Below, one piece after another: positions 37,655-47,650 of a stretch of 62,847 nucleotides of DNA. This stretch comes from Bacteroidales bacterium (lineage in GTDB: Bacteria; Bacteroidota; Bacteroidia; Bacteroidales; UBA10428). A program made the position numbers and the translations under genes. The notes under the pieces were generated by a model, which was not told where the DNA came from, searched no databases, and was given only the letters and a program-made list of their open reading frames with translations. The first letter of the stretch is position 1, and the number at the start of each line of letters is the position of its first letter. The stretch is taken from the NCBI GenBank assembly GCA_016933335.1, contig JAFGBD010000002.1, forward strand, positions 1 through 62,847. Reading direction: 5' to 3'.

Positions 37655-38503
37655 ATGAGAAAAGAGTACCATTGTCTTATTGCAGGTTTGCCTGAGTTGC
37701 TTTTTGATGCTTCAAAATTAAGCTTTGCATTGCTGGAATTCAAATCTTACCTGAAAGAAGAACTCTCGAAAGAAGACTTCAACATCATTGCATCCCACTT
37801 CTGGAAATATGATAATCAAAACCTGCTTTTATTACTTGAAAAGAAAAAAGGAGAACTGAATCCGGCCGGTAACCTTGGCAAAGAAGATTTTGAGGTTATC
37901 TTTTCGCTTGTCAGGGATGATGCATTATCCGGTTTTGAAAAACAAATCCCGTCTTACTTTGAACAATTCATCTATGCTTACAGGAACGAGTCTCCACTGA
38001 ATTCAATCAAAAGCTGGGAAAACCAAATCACCGATCTGTATTATGCTTATGTAACTGATTTGCAGAATGACTTTGTTAAAGAATGGTACAAATTTGAGAT
38101 GGATCTTAATAACATACTGACTGCTTCACATTGTAAAAGATTTCAGATCGATATTGAGCCGGAACTCATTGGCCGCAGCGAACTCACTGATAAACTGGTT
38201 AAAAGCAGTGCCAGGGATTTCGGAATTGGTAATGAATTTCCAAAAATTGAACAAATACTGAGGGCAATTGATGAAACAGATCTGCTGGAAAAGGAAAAAA
38301 GAATCGATCTGATAAAATGGGAATTTCTCGATGAAAGAAGTTTCTTTTATTACTTTACAGTTGAAAGGATCTTTTCCTATCTTCTGAAGCTTGAAATGAC
38401 ATCCAGGTGGATTGGCCTTGATAAAAAAACAGGCGAAGAATTATTTAACAGGTTGTTAAAGGATCTGGAAGCCAGCCATGAGCTTCCGGAAGTATTCAGT
38501 TAA
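37655..38503 (+). CDS. DUF2764 family protein, putative V-ATPase subunit C counterpart
   Basis: 282 residues, soluble and mostly helical: EYHCLIAGLPELLFDASKL at the start, YYAYVTDLQNDFVKEWYKFE in the middle and KRIDLIKWEFLDERSFFYYF near the end. The protein belongs to DUF2764, which occupies this slot between E and A in Bacteroidota operons; a protein of unclear relation fills the slot in spirochaete and chlamydial operons. The WKF/YKFEMDLNNIL and LIKWEFLDE helices are reminiscent of the C/d subunit, which caps the rotor ring. A C-like role is therefore inferred from position and helical content. The start at ATG 37655 leaves one nucleotide after the subunit E stop; a longer upstream frame from 37625 is unlikely. 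Confidence 0.8.
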   Translation: MRKEYHCLIAGLPELLFDASKLSFALLEFKSYLKEELSKEDFNIIASHFWKYDNQNLLLLLEKKKGELNPAGNLGKEDFEVIFSLVRDDALSGFEKQIPSYFEQFIYAYRNESPLNSIKSWENQITDLYYAYVTDLQNDFVKEWYKFEMDLNNILTASHCKRFQIDIEPELIGRSELTDKLVKSSARDFGIGNEFPKIEQILRAIDETDLLEKEKRIDLIKWEFLDERSFFYYFTVERIFSYLLKLEMTSRWIGLDKKTGEELFNRLLKDLEASHELPEVFS

Positions 38504-38520
38504 AAAAAGAACACAAAAAT

Positions 38521-40281
38521 ATGTCAACAAAAGGGAAAGTAAAAGGTATTATAGCAAACCTTGTTATCGTTGGTGCTGACGGACCTGTATCACAAAACGA
38601 AATTTGTTACATCCATTACAGGAATATTCAGTTAATGGCGGAAGTTATCAAGGTTGTTGGTAATGATGCTTATGTGCAGGTTTTTGAAAGCACCAGGGAA
38701 CTTAAAATCGGAGATGATGTCTCTTTTACGGGCCGGATGCTTGAAGTTACACTTGGGCCTGGAATATTATCTAAAAACTATGACGGGCTTCAGAACGATC
38801 TGAATAAGATGGAAGGTGTGTTCCTTAAACGTGGTGAATATACCAATCCTCTGGATGAAGAAAAACTTTGGAAATTTAAACCTCTGGCCAAACCGGGAGA
38901 CAATGTTATCGCAGGTGACTGGCTGGGACAGGTTGATGAAAACGATATGCCGCATAAAATCATGGTTCCCTTTAGTTTCGGGGGTACCTATCATGTTAAG
39001 AAGATCTCTGGCGAGGGGAAATATAAAATAGCAGATACCGTAGCAATACTGGTTGATAAGGAAGGTAAAGATATTCCCGTGAATATGATTCAGAAATGGC
39101 CTGTCAAAATACCAATTACGGCATTCAAGGAAAAACCAAGACCTTTCAAGCTGCTTGAAACCGGTGTCAGAATAATTGATACACTTGACCCGATAGTTGA
39201 AGGCGGAACAGGGTTCATCCCCGGACCGTTTGGCTGCGGAAAAACTGTACTGCAGCATGCCATCTCCAAGCAGGCTGAAGCTGATATTGTAATTGTTGCT
39301 GCCTGCGGTGAACGAGCCAACGAAGTGGTGGAGCTTTTCACTGAATTTCCGGAACTGGAGGATGTGCGAACAGGAAAAAAGCTCATGGAACGAACCACCA
39401 TCATAGCCAATACATCCAATATGCCTGTAGCTGCCCGTGAAGCTTCGGTTTATACTGCCATGACACTGGGAGAGTATTACCGGTCGATGGGCCTCAGGAT
39501 TCTGATGCTTGCTGATTCAACATCCCGCTGGGCTCAGGCACTGAGGGAAATGTCAAACCGCCTTGAAGAGCTGCCCGGTCCGGATGCATTCCCAATGGAC
39601 CTGCCTGCTGTTATTTCAAATTTTTATTCACGTGCCGGATACACCATTCTGAATAATGGTGAAACAGGTTCAATCACTTTCATCGGAACAGTTTCACCTG
39701 CAGGCGGTAATCTCAAGGAGCCTGTCACGGAATCCACAAAGAAGGCAGCCAGATGCTTTTATGCACTGTCACAGCAAAGATCTGACAGCAAGCGTTATCC
39801 TGCCGTTGATCCCATAGACAGTTATTCAAAGTATCTTGAATATCCTGAATTTGAAGAATATATTGAAAAAACCATCTCCGAAAAATGGATAGAACAGGTA
39901 AACAAAACCAAAACATACCTGCAAAGGGGAAAGGAAACCTATGAGCAAATCAATATTCTTGGTGACGACGGAGTGCCCATTGATTACCATGTGACATTCT
40001 GGAAATCCGAAGTCATTGATTTTGTCATATTGCAGCAGGATGCCTTTGACAAGGTTGATCAATCAACACCGATAGAAAGGCAGGAATACATGCTTGAAAG
40101 CATTCTTGAACTTTGTGAATCTGATTTCAAATTCGAATCATTTACTGAGGTTGATCTTTATTTTAAGCGCATTATCAACCAGTACAAACAGATGAACTAT
40201 TCGGAATTTAAATCTGAAAAGTTCAACAATTTTGAAAATGAACTGAATCAAATCATCCAGGAAAGAATTATTGTAACATAA
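38521..40281 (+). CDS. V-type ATP synthase catalytic subunit A
   Basis: 586 residues, the usual length of bacterial V/A-type A subunits. Walker A is GPFGCGKT at residues 235-242, preceded by IDTLDPIVEGGTGFIP; the long non-homologous insertion that distinguishes A from F-type beta lies at about 95-200 (KPGDNVIAGDWLGQV, VPFSFGGTYHVKKISGEG). Later blocks are ACGERANEVVELFTEFPEL with the catalytic Glu, LADSTSRWAQALREMSNRLEELPG and FIGTVSPAGGN. It shares the TAATG junction with subunit B (1-nt overlap), so translation is coupled. Confidence 0.96.
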   Translation: MSTKGKVKGIIANLVIVGADGPVSQNEICYIHYRNIQLMAEVIKVVGNDAYVQVFESTRELKIGDDVSFTGRMLEVTLGPGILSKNYDGLQNDLNKMEGVFLKRGEYTNPLDEEKLWKFKPLAKPGDNVIAGDWLGQVDENDMPHKIMVPFSFGGTYHVKKISGEGKYKIADTVAILVDKEGKDIPVNMIQKWPVKIPITAFKEKPRPFKLLETGVRIIDTLDPIVEGGTGFIPGPFGCGKTVLQHAISKQAEADIVIVAACGERANEVVELFTEFPELEDVRTGKKLMERTTIIANTSNMPVAAREASVYTAMTLGEYYRSMGLRILMLADSTSRWAQALREMSNRLEELPGPDAFPMDLPAVISNFYSRAGYTILNNGETGSITFIGTVSPAGGNLKEPVTESTKKAARCFYALSQQRSDSKRYPAVDPIDSYSKYLEYPEFEEYIEKTISEKWIEQVNKTKTYLQRGKETYEQINILGDDGVPIDYHVTFWKSEVIDFVILQQDAFDKVDQSTPIERQEYMLESILELCESDFKFESFTEVDLYFKRIINQYKQMNYSEFKSEKFNNFENELNQIIQERIIVT

Positions 40282-41603
40282 TGGAAACAAAAGCATTTCA
40301 GAAAATTTATACCAAATTGACCCAGATCACAAAGGCAACCTTTTCTCTTAAAGCAACCGGAATAGGTTATGATGAGCTGGCATTTGTAAACGGAAAGCTT
40401 GCGCAGGTTGTCAAAATTCTGGGAGATACCGTTACGCTGCAGGTATTTGGCGGAACAGAAGGGATACCAACCAATGCAGAAGTTACATTCCTTGGTAAGG
40501 CCCCGACTCTTAAAGTGAGTGACGACCTTGCAGGAAGATTTTTCAATGCATACGGTGAACCCATTGACGGCGGTCCGCCTGTCGAAGGGGAAGAAAGAGA
40601 GATCGGGGGCCCTTCTGTTAATCCGGTGCGAAGAAAACAACCTTCTGAATTGATTGCCACGGGTATTGCCGGAATCGATCTGAACAATACGCTTGTTTCC
40701 GGTCAGAAAATACCATTCTTTGCTGATCCTGATCAACCTTACAACCAGGTAATGGCAATGGTTGCCCTGCGTGCACGAACTGACAAAATTATTCTGGGTG
40801 GCATGGGACTTACAAATGATGATTACCTGTTTTACAAAAATGTATTTGATAATGCCGGTGCACTTGATCGCATCATCAGCTTTGTAAATACCACTGAAGA
40901 TCCTCCTGTGGAAAGATTGCTCGTTCCAGATATGGCATTAACCGCCGCTGAATATTTTGCAGTTGATAAAAACCAGAGTGTCCTGGTATTATTAACTGAC
41001 ATGACACTCTTTGCTGATGCCTTAAGCATCGTATCAAACAGAATGGACCAGATCCCGTCAAAAGACAGCATGCCCGGTTCGTTGTACAGCGATCTGGCAA
41101 AGATATATGAGAAAGCGGTACAGTTTCCGGAAGGCGGATCCATCACAATCATTGCTGTTACAACCCTTTCAGGCGGAGACATTACGCATGCCATACCGGA
41201 TAATACCGGTTACATCACAGAGGGGCAGCTGTTCCTCAGAAGGGATTCGGATATCGGGAAGGTGATCGTTGATCCTTTCAGAAGCCTGTCACGCTTGAAG
41301 CAACTGGTGATTGGCATCAAGACACGCGAAGATCACCCACAGGTGATGAATGCTGCGGTCAGACTCTTTGCTGATGCTGCAAATGCAAAGACCAAACTTG
41401 AAAATGGTTTTGATCTGACAGATTATGATGAACGGAGCCTGGAATTTGCAAAGGATTATTCGAACAAACTGCTTGCCATCGATGTAAACATAGATATTGA
41501 TGAAATGCTCGATACAGGCTGGAGCCTGTTTGATAAGCATTTTAAGAAGGAAGAGATTGGCATTAAAAAAGATCTGGTCGATAAATACTGGCCGAAAAAC
41601 TGA
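40281..41603 (+). CDS. V-type ATP synthase regulatory subunit B
   Basis: 440 residues. The non-catalytic partner of A: the P-loop position reads KIPFFADPDQPYNQVMAMVA and lacks GxxxxGKT, as expected. Other blocks are YLFYKNVFDNAGALDRIISF, DMTLFADALSIVSNRMDQIPS and GYITEGQLFLRRD. ATG 40281 overlaps the stop of subunit A by one base. Subunit D follows after 16 nt. Confidence 0.95.
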   Translation: METKAFQKIYTKLTQITKATFSLKATGIGYDELAFVNGKLAQVVKILGDTVTLQVFGGTEGIPTNAEVTFLGKAPTLKVSDDLAGRFFNAYGEPIDGGPPVEGEEREIGGPSVNPVRRKQPSELIATGIAGIDLNNTLVSGQKIPFFADPDQPYNQVMAMVALRARTDKIILGGMGLTNDDYLFYKNVFDNAGALDRIISFVNTTEDPPVERLLVPDMALTAAEYFAVDKNQSVLVLLTDMTLFADALSIVSNRMDQIPSKDSMPGSLYSDLAKIYEKAVQFPEGGSITIIAVTTLSGGDITHAIPDNTGYITEGQLFLRRDSDIGKVIVDPFRSLSRLKQLVIGIKTREDHPQVMNAAVRLFADAANAKTKLENGFDLTDYDERSLEFAKDYSNKLLAIDVNIDIDEMLDTGWSLFDKHFKKEEIGIKKDLVDKYWPKN

Positions 41604-41619
41604 AAGAATCCGGAACAAC

Positions 41620-42222
41620 ATGCCTGTAAAATTTCAATATAACAAAACAGCACAGCAACAACTTGAAAAACAGCTGAATATAAGGATCAGGGCGCTCCCT
41701 ACCCTTCAAAACAAGGAATCGGCACTCAGGCTGGAAGTAAAAAAAGCAAAAGATGAAGCAGGCAGGCTTGGCCGGGAGTATGAAAAGATGATTAAAAAAT
41801 ATGATCAGATGTCAGCCCTGTGGGGAGAATTTGATACATCTTTAATCGGAATAGACGAGGTACATCTGGATACTAAAAAAATTGCGGGGGTTAAAACACC
41901 TGTGCTTGACAGAATCGACTTTTATACTGAAAAGTTCAGCATTTTCAATAAACCAAAATGGTATCTTGACGGAATTGACCTTGTGAAAAAAATCGCTTCC
42001 ATTGGCATTGAAAGGGAAGTATTTCACCGAAAGATGGAGCTTCTGGACCGTGCCAGGAAAAAGACAACGCAGAAAGTAAATCTCTTTGAGAAGGTCCAGA
42101 TACCAGGCTATGAAGAGGCTATCATGAAGATAAAAAGATACCTGGAAGATGAAGACAATCTCTCCAAATCTGCGCAAAAAATTGTGAAGCAACGTCAACA
42201 AAAAATGGAGGTGGCAGAATGA
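41620..42222 (+). CDS. V-type ATP synthase subunit D (central rotor shaft)
   Basis: 200 residues forming a long antiparallel coiled coil: FQYNKTAQQQLEKQLNIRIR at the start and KIKRYLEDEDNLSKSAQKIV at the end, with an intervening segment. The counterpart of F-type gamma, turning inside A3B3. The frame is open upstream of ATG 41620 within subunit B, but the family N-terminus (MPVKFQYNKT) fits this ATG. It overlaps subunit I by four bases (ATGA). The partner subunit F is not found in the operon. Confidence 0.92.
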   Translation: MPVKFQYNKTAQQQLEKQLNIRIRALPTLQNKESALRLEVKKAKDEAGRLGREYEKMIKKYDQMSALWGEFDTSLIGIDEVHLDTKKIAGVKTPVLDRIDFYTEKFSIFNKPKWYLDGIDLVKKIASIGIEREVFHRKMELLDRARKKTTQKVNLFEKVQIPGYEEAIMKIKRYLEDEDNLSKSAQKIVKQRQQKMEVAE

Positions 42223-44030
42223 TTGTTCCGATGAAAAAATATTCCTTTCTCATATACCATAAGGAATATGAAGAATTTCTGGACGGGATCAGGGATGTGG
42301 GAGTGCTTCATGTTATTGAGAAACAAACGGGTGAAATAGAAGATGAAAATCTCAGGGACAATTATAATCTTGTCAACCAGTTAAATAATGCAATAAGATT
42401 TCTGAAAAAAAGGGAGGTTGAACAGGAACCTGATGGAACAGGAAAAGACGGACTGACGATTCTGAAGGAAATTCATAATATTCAGGATGAGCGTGAATCG
42501 AATATGCAAAAGATTGCCGCCCTGAAAAAAGATGTCCGGACAATCGAACCATGGGGTGATTTTTCAATGTCAGATATCAGAAAGCTGAAAGAACACGGAT
42601 TGTCAATCAGGTTCTGGATAACCACTCCCAGTAAGTTCAGGGAAGAATGGCTTGATGATTACAATCTTGAAATCATTAATGAATCGGGTGGTCAGAAATA
42701 TTTTGTGATCGTCCAGGAAGAAGATGAAAAAATTGAAATCGATGCCGAAGAGGTCAGGTTGCCGGAAAACTCACTTTCAGAACTGGAAAAGCATACCCGG
42801 GATATTAACGGGATCCTTGAAAAATCTGATAAGGTTCTGGACCTTTATGCAAGAAAATACATTGCCCTGCTTGAAAAGACCCGCGATGATATCATCCGGA
42901 CAATCGATTACGATAAGGTTATCCTCAGCACCGAGAAACAGGCTGAAGAAAAACTGATGCTTCTGGAGGGATGGGTACCTGTGGACAAGGAAAAAATACT
43001 TTTGGACTATCTTGAAAACAAAGGTATCGTAAATGTAAAATCAAGACCTGAAAAGGATGACAGGATCCCGATCAAACTGAAGAACAGCTGGTTTGCAAGA
43101 CTTTTTGAACCGGTTGGAAAGCTTTATTCGCTGCCCAGTTACTCGGAGATAGATCTGACTCCATTCTTTGCACCTTTCTTCATGCTCTTTTTTGGTTTTT
43201 GCCTCGGAGATGCCGGTTATGGATTGCTGTTTGTAATTATTGCCACCATTGCGAAGAGAAAAGTCAAACCTGAAATGAAATCATTGCTGACCCTTGTTCA
43301 GTTTCTTGGCCTCTCAACTGTCATCATGGGCATCATTACGGGAACGCTTTTCGGTATACCCCTGTTTGAAAAAAACCTGCCTGTATATTCGGACATCCAG
43401 AGACATTTCAGGGAGAAGGATACAGACATCAATCAGCAGATGTTTAACTGGGCTCTGATGATCGGTGCAGTTCAGATTATCTATGGTTTGTTCCTGAGAG
43501 CTTTTAACAAAATAAAACAGTCTGGATTCAGGTACTCGCTGTCCACCTTTGGATGGATAGTTGTTTTGTTATCAGGTGGTCTTATCTATCTTGCCGGGAA
43601 GAATCAGAGCTCCGGCCTATTATTGATCACCGGTTATGTTCTTTTCTCCCTCGGTGGAATTCTGATACTATTCTTCAACAATCCGGGCAAAAACATACTT
43701 GTAAATCTCGGACTTGGAATATATGATGTTTACAGTATGGCTACAAGCCTTATCGGCGACCTGTTATCTTATATACGTCTGTTCGCCCTGGGTGTATCCA
43801 GTGCCATACTCGGATTTGTATTCAATGAGATTGCCATCGGGATGAGTCCGGATATACCTGTTTTAAAGCAGGTTGTATTCCTTATAATCCTTTTATTCGG
43901 TCATGGAATCAATATTTTTATGGCTACACTTGGCTCATTTGTCCACCCCATGCGTTTAACATTTGTGGAGTTTTATAAAAACGCAGGGTTTACGGGTGGA
44001 GGAAAAGAGTATAAACCTTTTAAAAAATAG
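42219..44030 (+). CDS. V-type ATP synthase subunit I (membrane stator)
   Basis: 603 residues, counterpart of eukaryotic subunit a. The N-terminal ~310 residues are cytoplasmic and coiled-coil rich (PMKKYSFLIYHKEYEEFLDG, LEKHTRDINGILEKSDKVLD). The C-terminal half has seven or eight helices starting at FFAPFFMLFFGFCLGDAGYG, a family signature. The essential arginine facing the rotor carboxylate lies in DLLSYIRLFALGVSSA. Starts at ATG 42219 inside the stop of subunit D. Confidence 0.94.
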   Translation: MIVPMKKYSFLIYHKEYEEFLDGIRDVGVLHVIEKQTGEIEDENLRDNYNLVNQLNNAIRFLKKREVEQEPDGTGKDGLTILKEIHNIQDERESNMQKIAALKKDVRTIEPWGDFSMSDIRKLKEHGLSIRFWITTPSKFREEWLDDYNLEIINESGGQKYFVIVQEEDEKIEIDAEEVRLPENSLSELEKHTRDINGILEKSDKVLDLYARKYIALLEKTRDDIIRTIDYDKVILSTEKQAEEKLMLLEGWVPVDKEKILLDYLENKGIVNVKSRPEKDDRIPIKLKNSWFARLFEPVGKLYSLPSYSEIDLTPFFAPFFMLFFGFCLGDAGYGLLFVIIATIAKRKVKPEMKSLLTLVQFLGLSTVIMGIITGTLFGIPLFEKNLPVYSDIQRHFREKDTDINQQMFNWALMIGAVQIIYGLFLRAFNKIKQSGFRYSLSTFGWIVVLLSGGLIYLAGKNQSSGLLLITGYVLFSLGGILILFFNNPGKNILVNLGLGIYDVYSMATSLIGDLLSYIRLFALGVSSAILGFVFNEIAIGMSPDIPVLKQVVFLIILLFGHGINIFMATLGSFVHPMRLTFVEFYKNAGFTGGGKEYKPFKK

Positions 44031-44049
44031 ATATTTTTGTTTAACCTAA

Positions 44050-44517
<468 letters not shown>

Positions 44518-44570
44518 GGCTGTTATATCAACACTTCTGTCTGCTGAACAACAGGAGAATTGTCTTGATA

Positions 44571-45080
44571 ATGATGGATTACCTTTTACTTATAATATCA
44601 GTTGCCGTATTGCTGCTGGGATTTCTCGGGTGCCTTCTGCCTGTTTTGCCCGGACCGCCACTGAGTTTTGCAGCTGTTGTAATCGTGCACTTCACAAAAT
44701 TTGCCGATTTTTCAACCAATGAATTTGTTTTTCTTGGATTGCTTGCACTGGTTGTTCAGATTCTTGATTACATTGTTCCGGTATGGGGCACAAAAAAATT
44801 CGGGGGATCGAGAACAGGTACCTGGGGTGCGGTTATCGGATTAATCGCCGGACTTTTTTTCCTGCCGGCTATCGGGCCATTCGGGATATTTACCATTCTG
44901 GGAGGGCCGTTTCTGGGAGCTTATATCGGTGAAAAACTGGAAGGTAAAGATTCCCGGAAAGCCATGCGTGCTGCATTTGGCTCTTTCATTGGTTTCCTGG
45001 CAGGAACGATGATGAAACTTGCTGTTTCCGCGGTTATTGCAGTCTATTTTGTCAGAGAGGTCTGGAGCAAAATTTTCTGA
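44571..45080 (+). CDS. DUF456 family membrane protein
   Basis: 169-residue protein with four to five hydrophobic helices: LLLIISVAVLLLGFLGCLLP and PGPPLSFAAVVIVH at the start, YIVPVWGTKKFGGSRTGTWG in the middle, and IGPFGIFTILGGPFLGAYIG and Gly-rich helices after it. These are hallmarks of DUF456, which has glycine-zipper-like repeats; function unknown. Possible starts are TTG 44565, ATG 44571 and ATG 44574; AGGAGA at 44552-44557 is better spaced for 44565, but ATG is preferred. It follows subunit K after 53 nt on the same strand and could be read through from the ATPase operon. Confidence 0.88.
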   Translation: MMDYLLLIISVAVLLLGFLGCLLPVLPGPPLSFAAVVIVHFTKFADFSTNEFVFLGLLALVVQILDYIVPVWGTKKFGGSRTGTWGAVIGLIAGLFFLPAIGPFGIFTILGGPFLGAYIGEKLEGKDSRKAMRAAFGSFIGFLAGTMMKLAVSAVIAVYFVREVWSKIF

Positions 45081-45137
45081 GTGGTTAAAACATTTGGATT
45101 CAAAGAACAAACATTACAGTATGCTTGTTATTCTGCC

Positions 45138-45836
45138 ATGAATAAACATGTTTTTTCAATCCTTGTTTTAGCAGGTTGCATCACTTTAGCTGCCCAGCAA
45201 AAAGGCAATCCTGATTATTATTCGAGGCTTGGCGTACATAATTTCAGGGAGGATGAATCTTTGAATCAGCCGGTCGATTTTGAAAATCCCGATTATCCAA
45301 GGCTGAATGCAGCCATTTTTTATGCCACAAACGAGCAGCGCCTGCAAAGAAAGCTCCCTTTGTTAACCTATTCTGCACAACTGGAAGAAACAGCTTCCAT
45401 GCATTCGGAAGACATGCATGAAAAGAGGTTTTTCGGACATATAAATCCTGCATACAGAAAAGAAAGAACCCCGAATGACAGAGCACGGCTTGCCGGAATT
45501 CTCAATCCGTACCTGACTGAAAACATTGCCACTGCATTTGGCCTCCAATATGAACAGAACAGGAAAGTCCTGGTCAAAGGGCCTGGTAAATTCAGCTATC
45601 CTGACCAGGATGTTCTTATACCTCCGCGAACATATCTCTCAGTTGCAGATGCCTTGTTAAAAAACTGGATGAACTCGGAAGGACATAAAAAAAATATTTT
45701 ATCTCACAATGCACTGCAATTGGGCTGCGGTACTTATATGTACCTTGATTCAGGTTTTAATCTGATGCCCACATTCATTGCCGCACAAAACTTTCAGGAA
45801 TACGAAAAAATCAAAACCTCAGAAAGGAATAAATAA
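45138..45836 (+). CDS. secreted CAP (SCP/PR1) domain protein
   Basis: 232 residues from ATG 45138; the longer frame from 45081 lacks a signal peptide at its start. Signal about 1-20 (FSILVLAGCITLAAQ). The CAP domain has LNAAIFYATNEQRLQRKLPL, LEETASMHSEDMHEKRFFGH and WMNSEGHKKNILSHNALQLG; the His of FFGH and the E/H pair of NSEGH belong to the conserved CAP cavity. Bacterial members are secreted, with proposed lipid, wall or protease-related roles. It follows DUF456 after 57 nt. Confidence 0.9.
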   Translation: MNKHVFSILVLAGCITLAAQQKGNPDYYSRLGVHNFREDESLNQPVDFENPDYPRLNAAIFYATNEQRLQRKLPLLTYSAQLEETASMHSEDMHEKRFFGHINPAYRKERTPNDRARLAGILNPYLTENIATAFGLQYEQNRKVLVKGPGKFSYPDQDVLIPPRTYLSVADALLKNWMNSEGHKKNILSHNALQLGCGTYMYLDSGFNLMPTFIAAQNFQEYEKIKTSERNK

Positions 45837-45896
45837 TATCTCCCTGGCAAACGGGTACCTTTCAAACAGCCACTGTAATCTTATCTTCATTAAGAA

Positions 45897-46163
45897 TTAT
45901 GAAACTTCTTCGTTTACTTTTTTGGTTGAATGAGCTTTCATAACCCTTAAGTTTCTACCGCCAACTTCTTTACCATCAAGAGTCTTTATTGCCTCCATCG
46001 CCTCTTTCTTGTCAGGCATCTCAATAAATCCATATCCTTTTGATTTTCCGGTCTTCTTATCTATAACAAGTTTAACGGATTCAACCTTACCCATTACCTC
46101 GAAGATTTTTTGAATATCAGCCTCGCCTAGCGAATAATTGATATTACCAACATAAATTGTCAT
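45897..46163 (-). CDS. RRM-type RNA-binding protein
   Basis: 88 residues, a single RNA recognition motif. RNP2 is IYVGNI at the start and RNP1 is KGYGFIEM with the aromatic side chains that stack on RNA bases; the fold order fits (DIQKIFEVMGKVESVKLVID). A short basic/acidic tail (HSTKKVNEEVS) ends the protein. ATG 46163 gives the family N-terminus MTIYVGN; the frame extends seven codons further. Such proteins are common in Bacteroidota as post-transcriptional regulators and are often induced by cold. Monocistronic. Confidence 0.92.
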   Translation of the reverse strand: MTIYVGNINYSLGEADIQKIFEVMGKVESVKLVIDKKTGKSKGYGFIEMPDKKEAMEAIKTLDGKEVGGRNLRVMKAHSTKKVNEEVS

Positions 46164-46352
46164 GTTCTGAAAATTTGGAAACAAAGTCCATACAAGTTAA
46201 TAATTTATTTTTTGAAATAACAATTTATTATGAATAAATTATCTGATTTTATTATTTATAATGCTGATGATGACACAAATGTGCAATGCTTTATGAAAAA
46301 AAAATGAATGTGTTTATGGTGACTTCCGGTTTGCTTTTGTCAGGAACCAAAA

Positions 46353-47354
46353 TCAATCAGCCAGGGTTGCTGTCATCACAGCTTTGACTGTATGAATCCT
46401 GTTTTCAGCTTCGTCAAATACAACAGAAACATCAGACTCAAAAACATCTTCCGTTACCTCCATGGCTTCAAGACCATACTTTTGAAAAATCTCCTCACCG
46501 ATTTTTGTATCACGATTGTGAAAAGCCGGCAGGCAATGCAGGAACCTGACAGAAGGATTCTTTGTAAGCTGCAATACATGGCTGTTAACCTGGTACGGTT
46601 TCAACATTTTTATTCTTTCATCCCAGACCGATTCAGGCTCCCCCATTGATACCCATACATCAGTATATAGAAAATCCACACCTTTTACAGCCTCCCCGAC
46701 ATCTTCGGTGAGCATGATCTTTGCACCTGTTTCATGGCTGATGTCAAGGCATAATCTGACAAGATCGTCTTTCTGCTGGCATTGTCTCGGGGCCGCTGCT
46801 CTGAAATCCATCCCCATCTTGGCAGCACCAACCATCAATGAATTGCCCATGTTATTTCTTGCATCACCCAGATAACAGAATTTAATCTGATCAAGGGTTT
46901 TACCGGAGTGTTCAAGCATGGTCATTAAATCTGCAAGTACCTGGGTCGGATGAAATTCATCTGTTAATCCGTTCCATACAGGAACACCTGCATATTTTGC
47001 CAGTTCCTCCGCAATGGTTTGTCCGAATCCCCGATATTCAATTCCATCATACATTCTTCCCAGTACCCTGGCGGTATCCTTCATCGATTCCTTATGACCG
47101 ATTTGTGAACCCGACGGCCCGAGATAAGTTACATTTGCGCCCTGATCATATGCTGCCACTTCAAATGCACATCTTGTCCGTGTTGATGATTTCTCAAATA
47201 CAAGAGCTATGTTTTTCCCTTTCAACTGTTGTGTTTCTTTACCGTCCATCCGGGATTTTTTAAGCTTTACCGACAGGTCCAGCAAATACTTTATTTCTTC
47301 CGGAGCAAAATCCAATAATTTTAAAAAATGACGTCCTTTGAGATCAATTATCAT
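46353..47354 (-). CDS. argF: ornithine carbamoyltransferase
   Basis: 333 residues. Condenses carbamoyl phosphate and ornithine to citrulline in arginine synthesis (or runs backwards in catabolism). The carbamoyl-phosphate site is [26 protein letters not shown] follows; the ornithine-binding Cys loop is [25 protein letters not shown] closes it. The motif set is that of true ornithine enzymes rather than the N-acetyl- or N-succinyl-ornithine variants common in Bacteroidota. No other arg genes or arcA/arcC are adjacent, so direction of the reaction cannot be inferred from context. The 209-296 nt upstream gap is AT-rich. Confidence 0.93.
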   Translation of the reverse strand: MIIDLKGRHFLKLLDFAPEEIKYLLDLSVKLKKSRMDGKETQQLKGKNIALVFEKSSTRTRCAFEVAAYDQGANVTYLGPSGSQIGHKESMKDTARVLGRMYDGIEYRGFGQTIAEELAKYAGVPVWNGLTDEFHPTQVLADLMTMLEHSGKTLDQIKFCYLGDARNNMGNSLMVGAAKMGMDFRAAAPRQCQQKDDLVRLCLDISHETGAKIMLTEDVGEAVKGVDFLYTDVWVSMGEPESVWDERIKMLKPYQVNSHVLQLTKNPSVRFLHCLPAFHNRDTKIGEEIFQKYGLEAMEVTEDVFESDVSVVFDEAENRIHTVKAVMTATLAD

Positions 47355-47612
47355 TTGTATAAATATTAAATATAAATAGATAAATATTAAATTCTTTAAT
47401 CAAATACTTTTTTCTTGAAATCCAAAACTAGTAAGATTTTTTAGTTTCTGATAATGACTTTTATCACATATTTCCTGCATAAATATAAATTATCCGGATT
47501 CCGCAAATTTTAGCATCCTTTTTTATTGATGTAAAGAAAAAAAATATTAAATTAAGTTATTGAATGTTTGGTCAAAATAAGTGTGATATTTTTAGTCACG
47601 AGCCGTACAACA

Positions 47613-47636
47613 ATTATTGTTATTATTATTATTATA
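47613..47636 (+). repeat. TTA/ATT trinucleotide microsatellite
   Basis: A run of seven to eight ATT units with one interruption (ATTATTGTTATTATTATT then ATTATA). It ends 14 nt before the chosen start of the lipoprotein gene at 47651. Such a tract can vary in length by slippage and alter promoter or ribosome-site spacing; if translation began at ATG 47564 it would encode a run of Tyr. Confidence 0.7.
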
Positions 47637-47650
47637 TAAATTGTAAGGAA

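Noticed and set aside
40248-40736. 162-residue minus-strand frame across the A/B ATPase junction
   Set aside because: Antisense shadow of two well-defined ATPase genes with no recognisable domain.
47564-47650. Longer N-terminus of the lipoprotein with Tyr run
   Set aside because: Would be encoded by a microsatellite and would bury the lipobox signal inside the protein.
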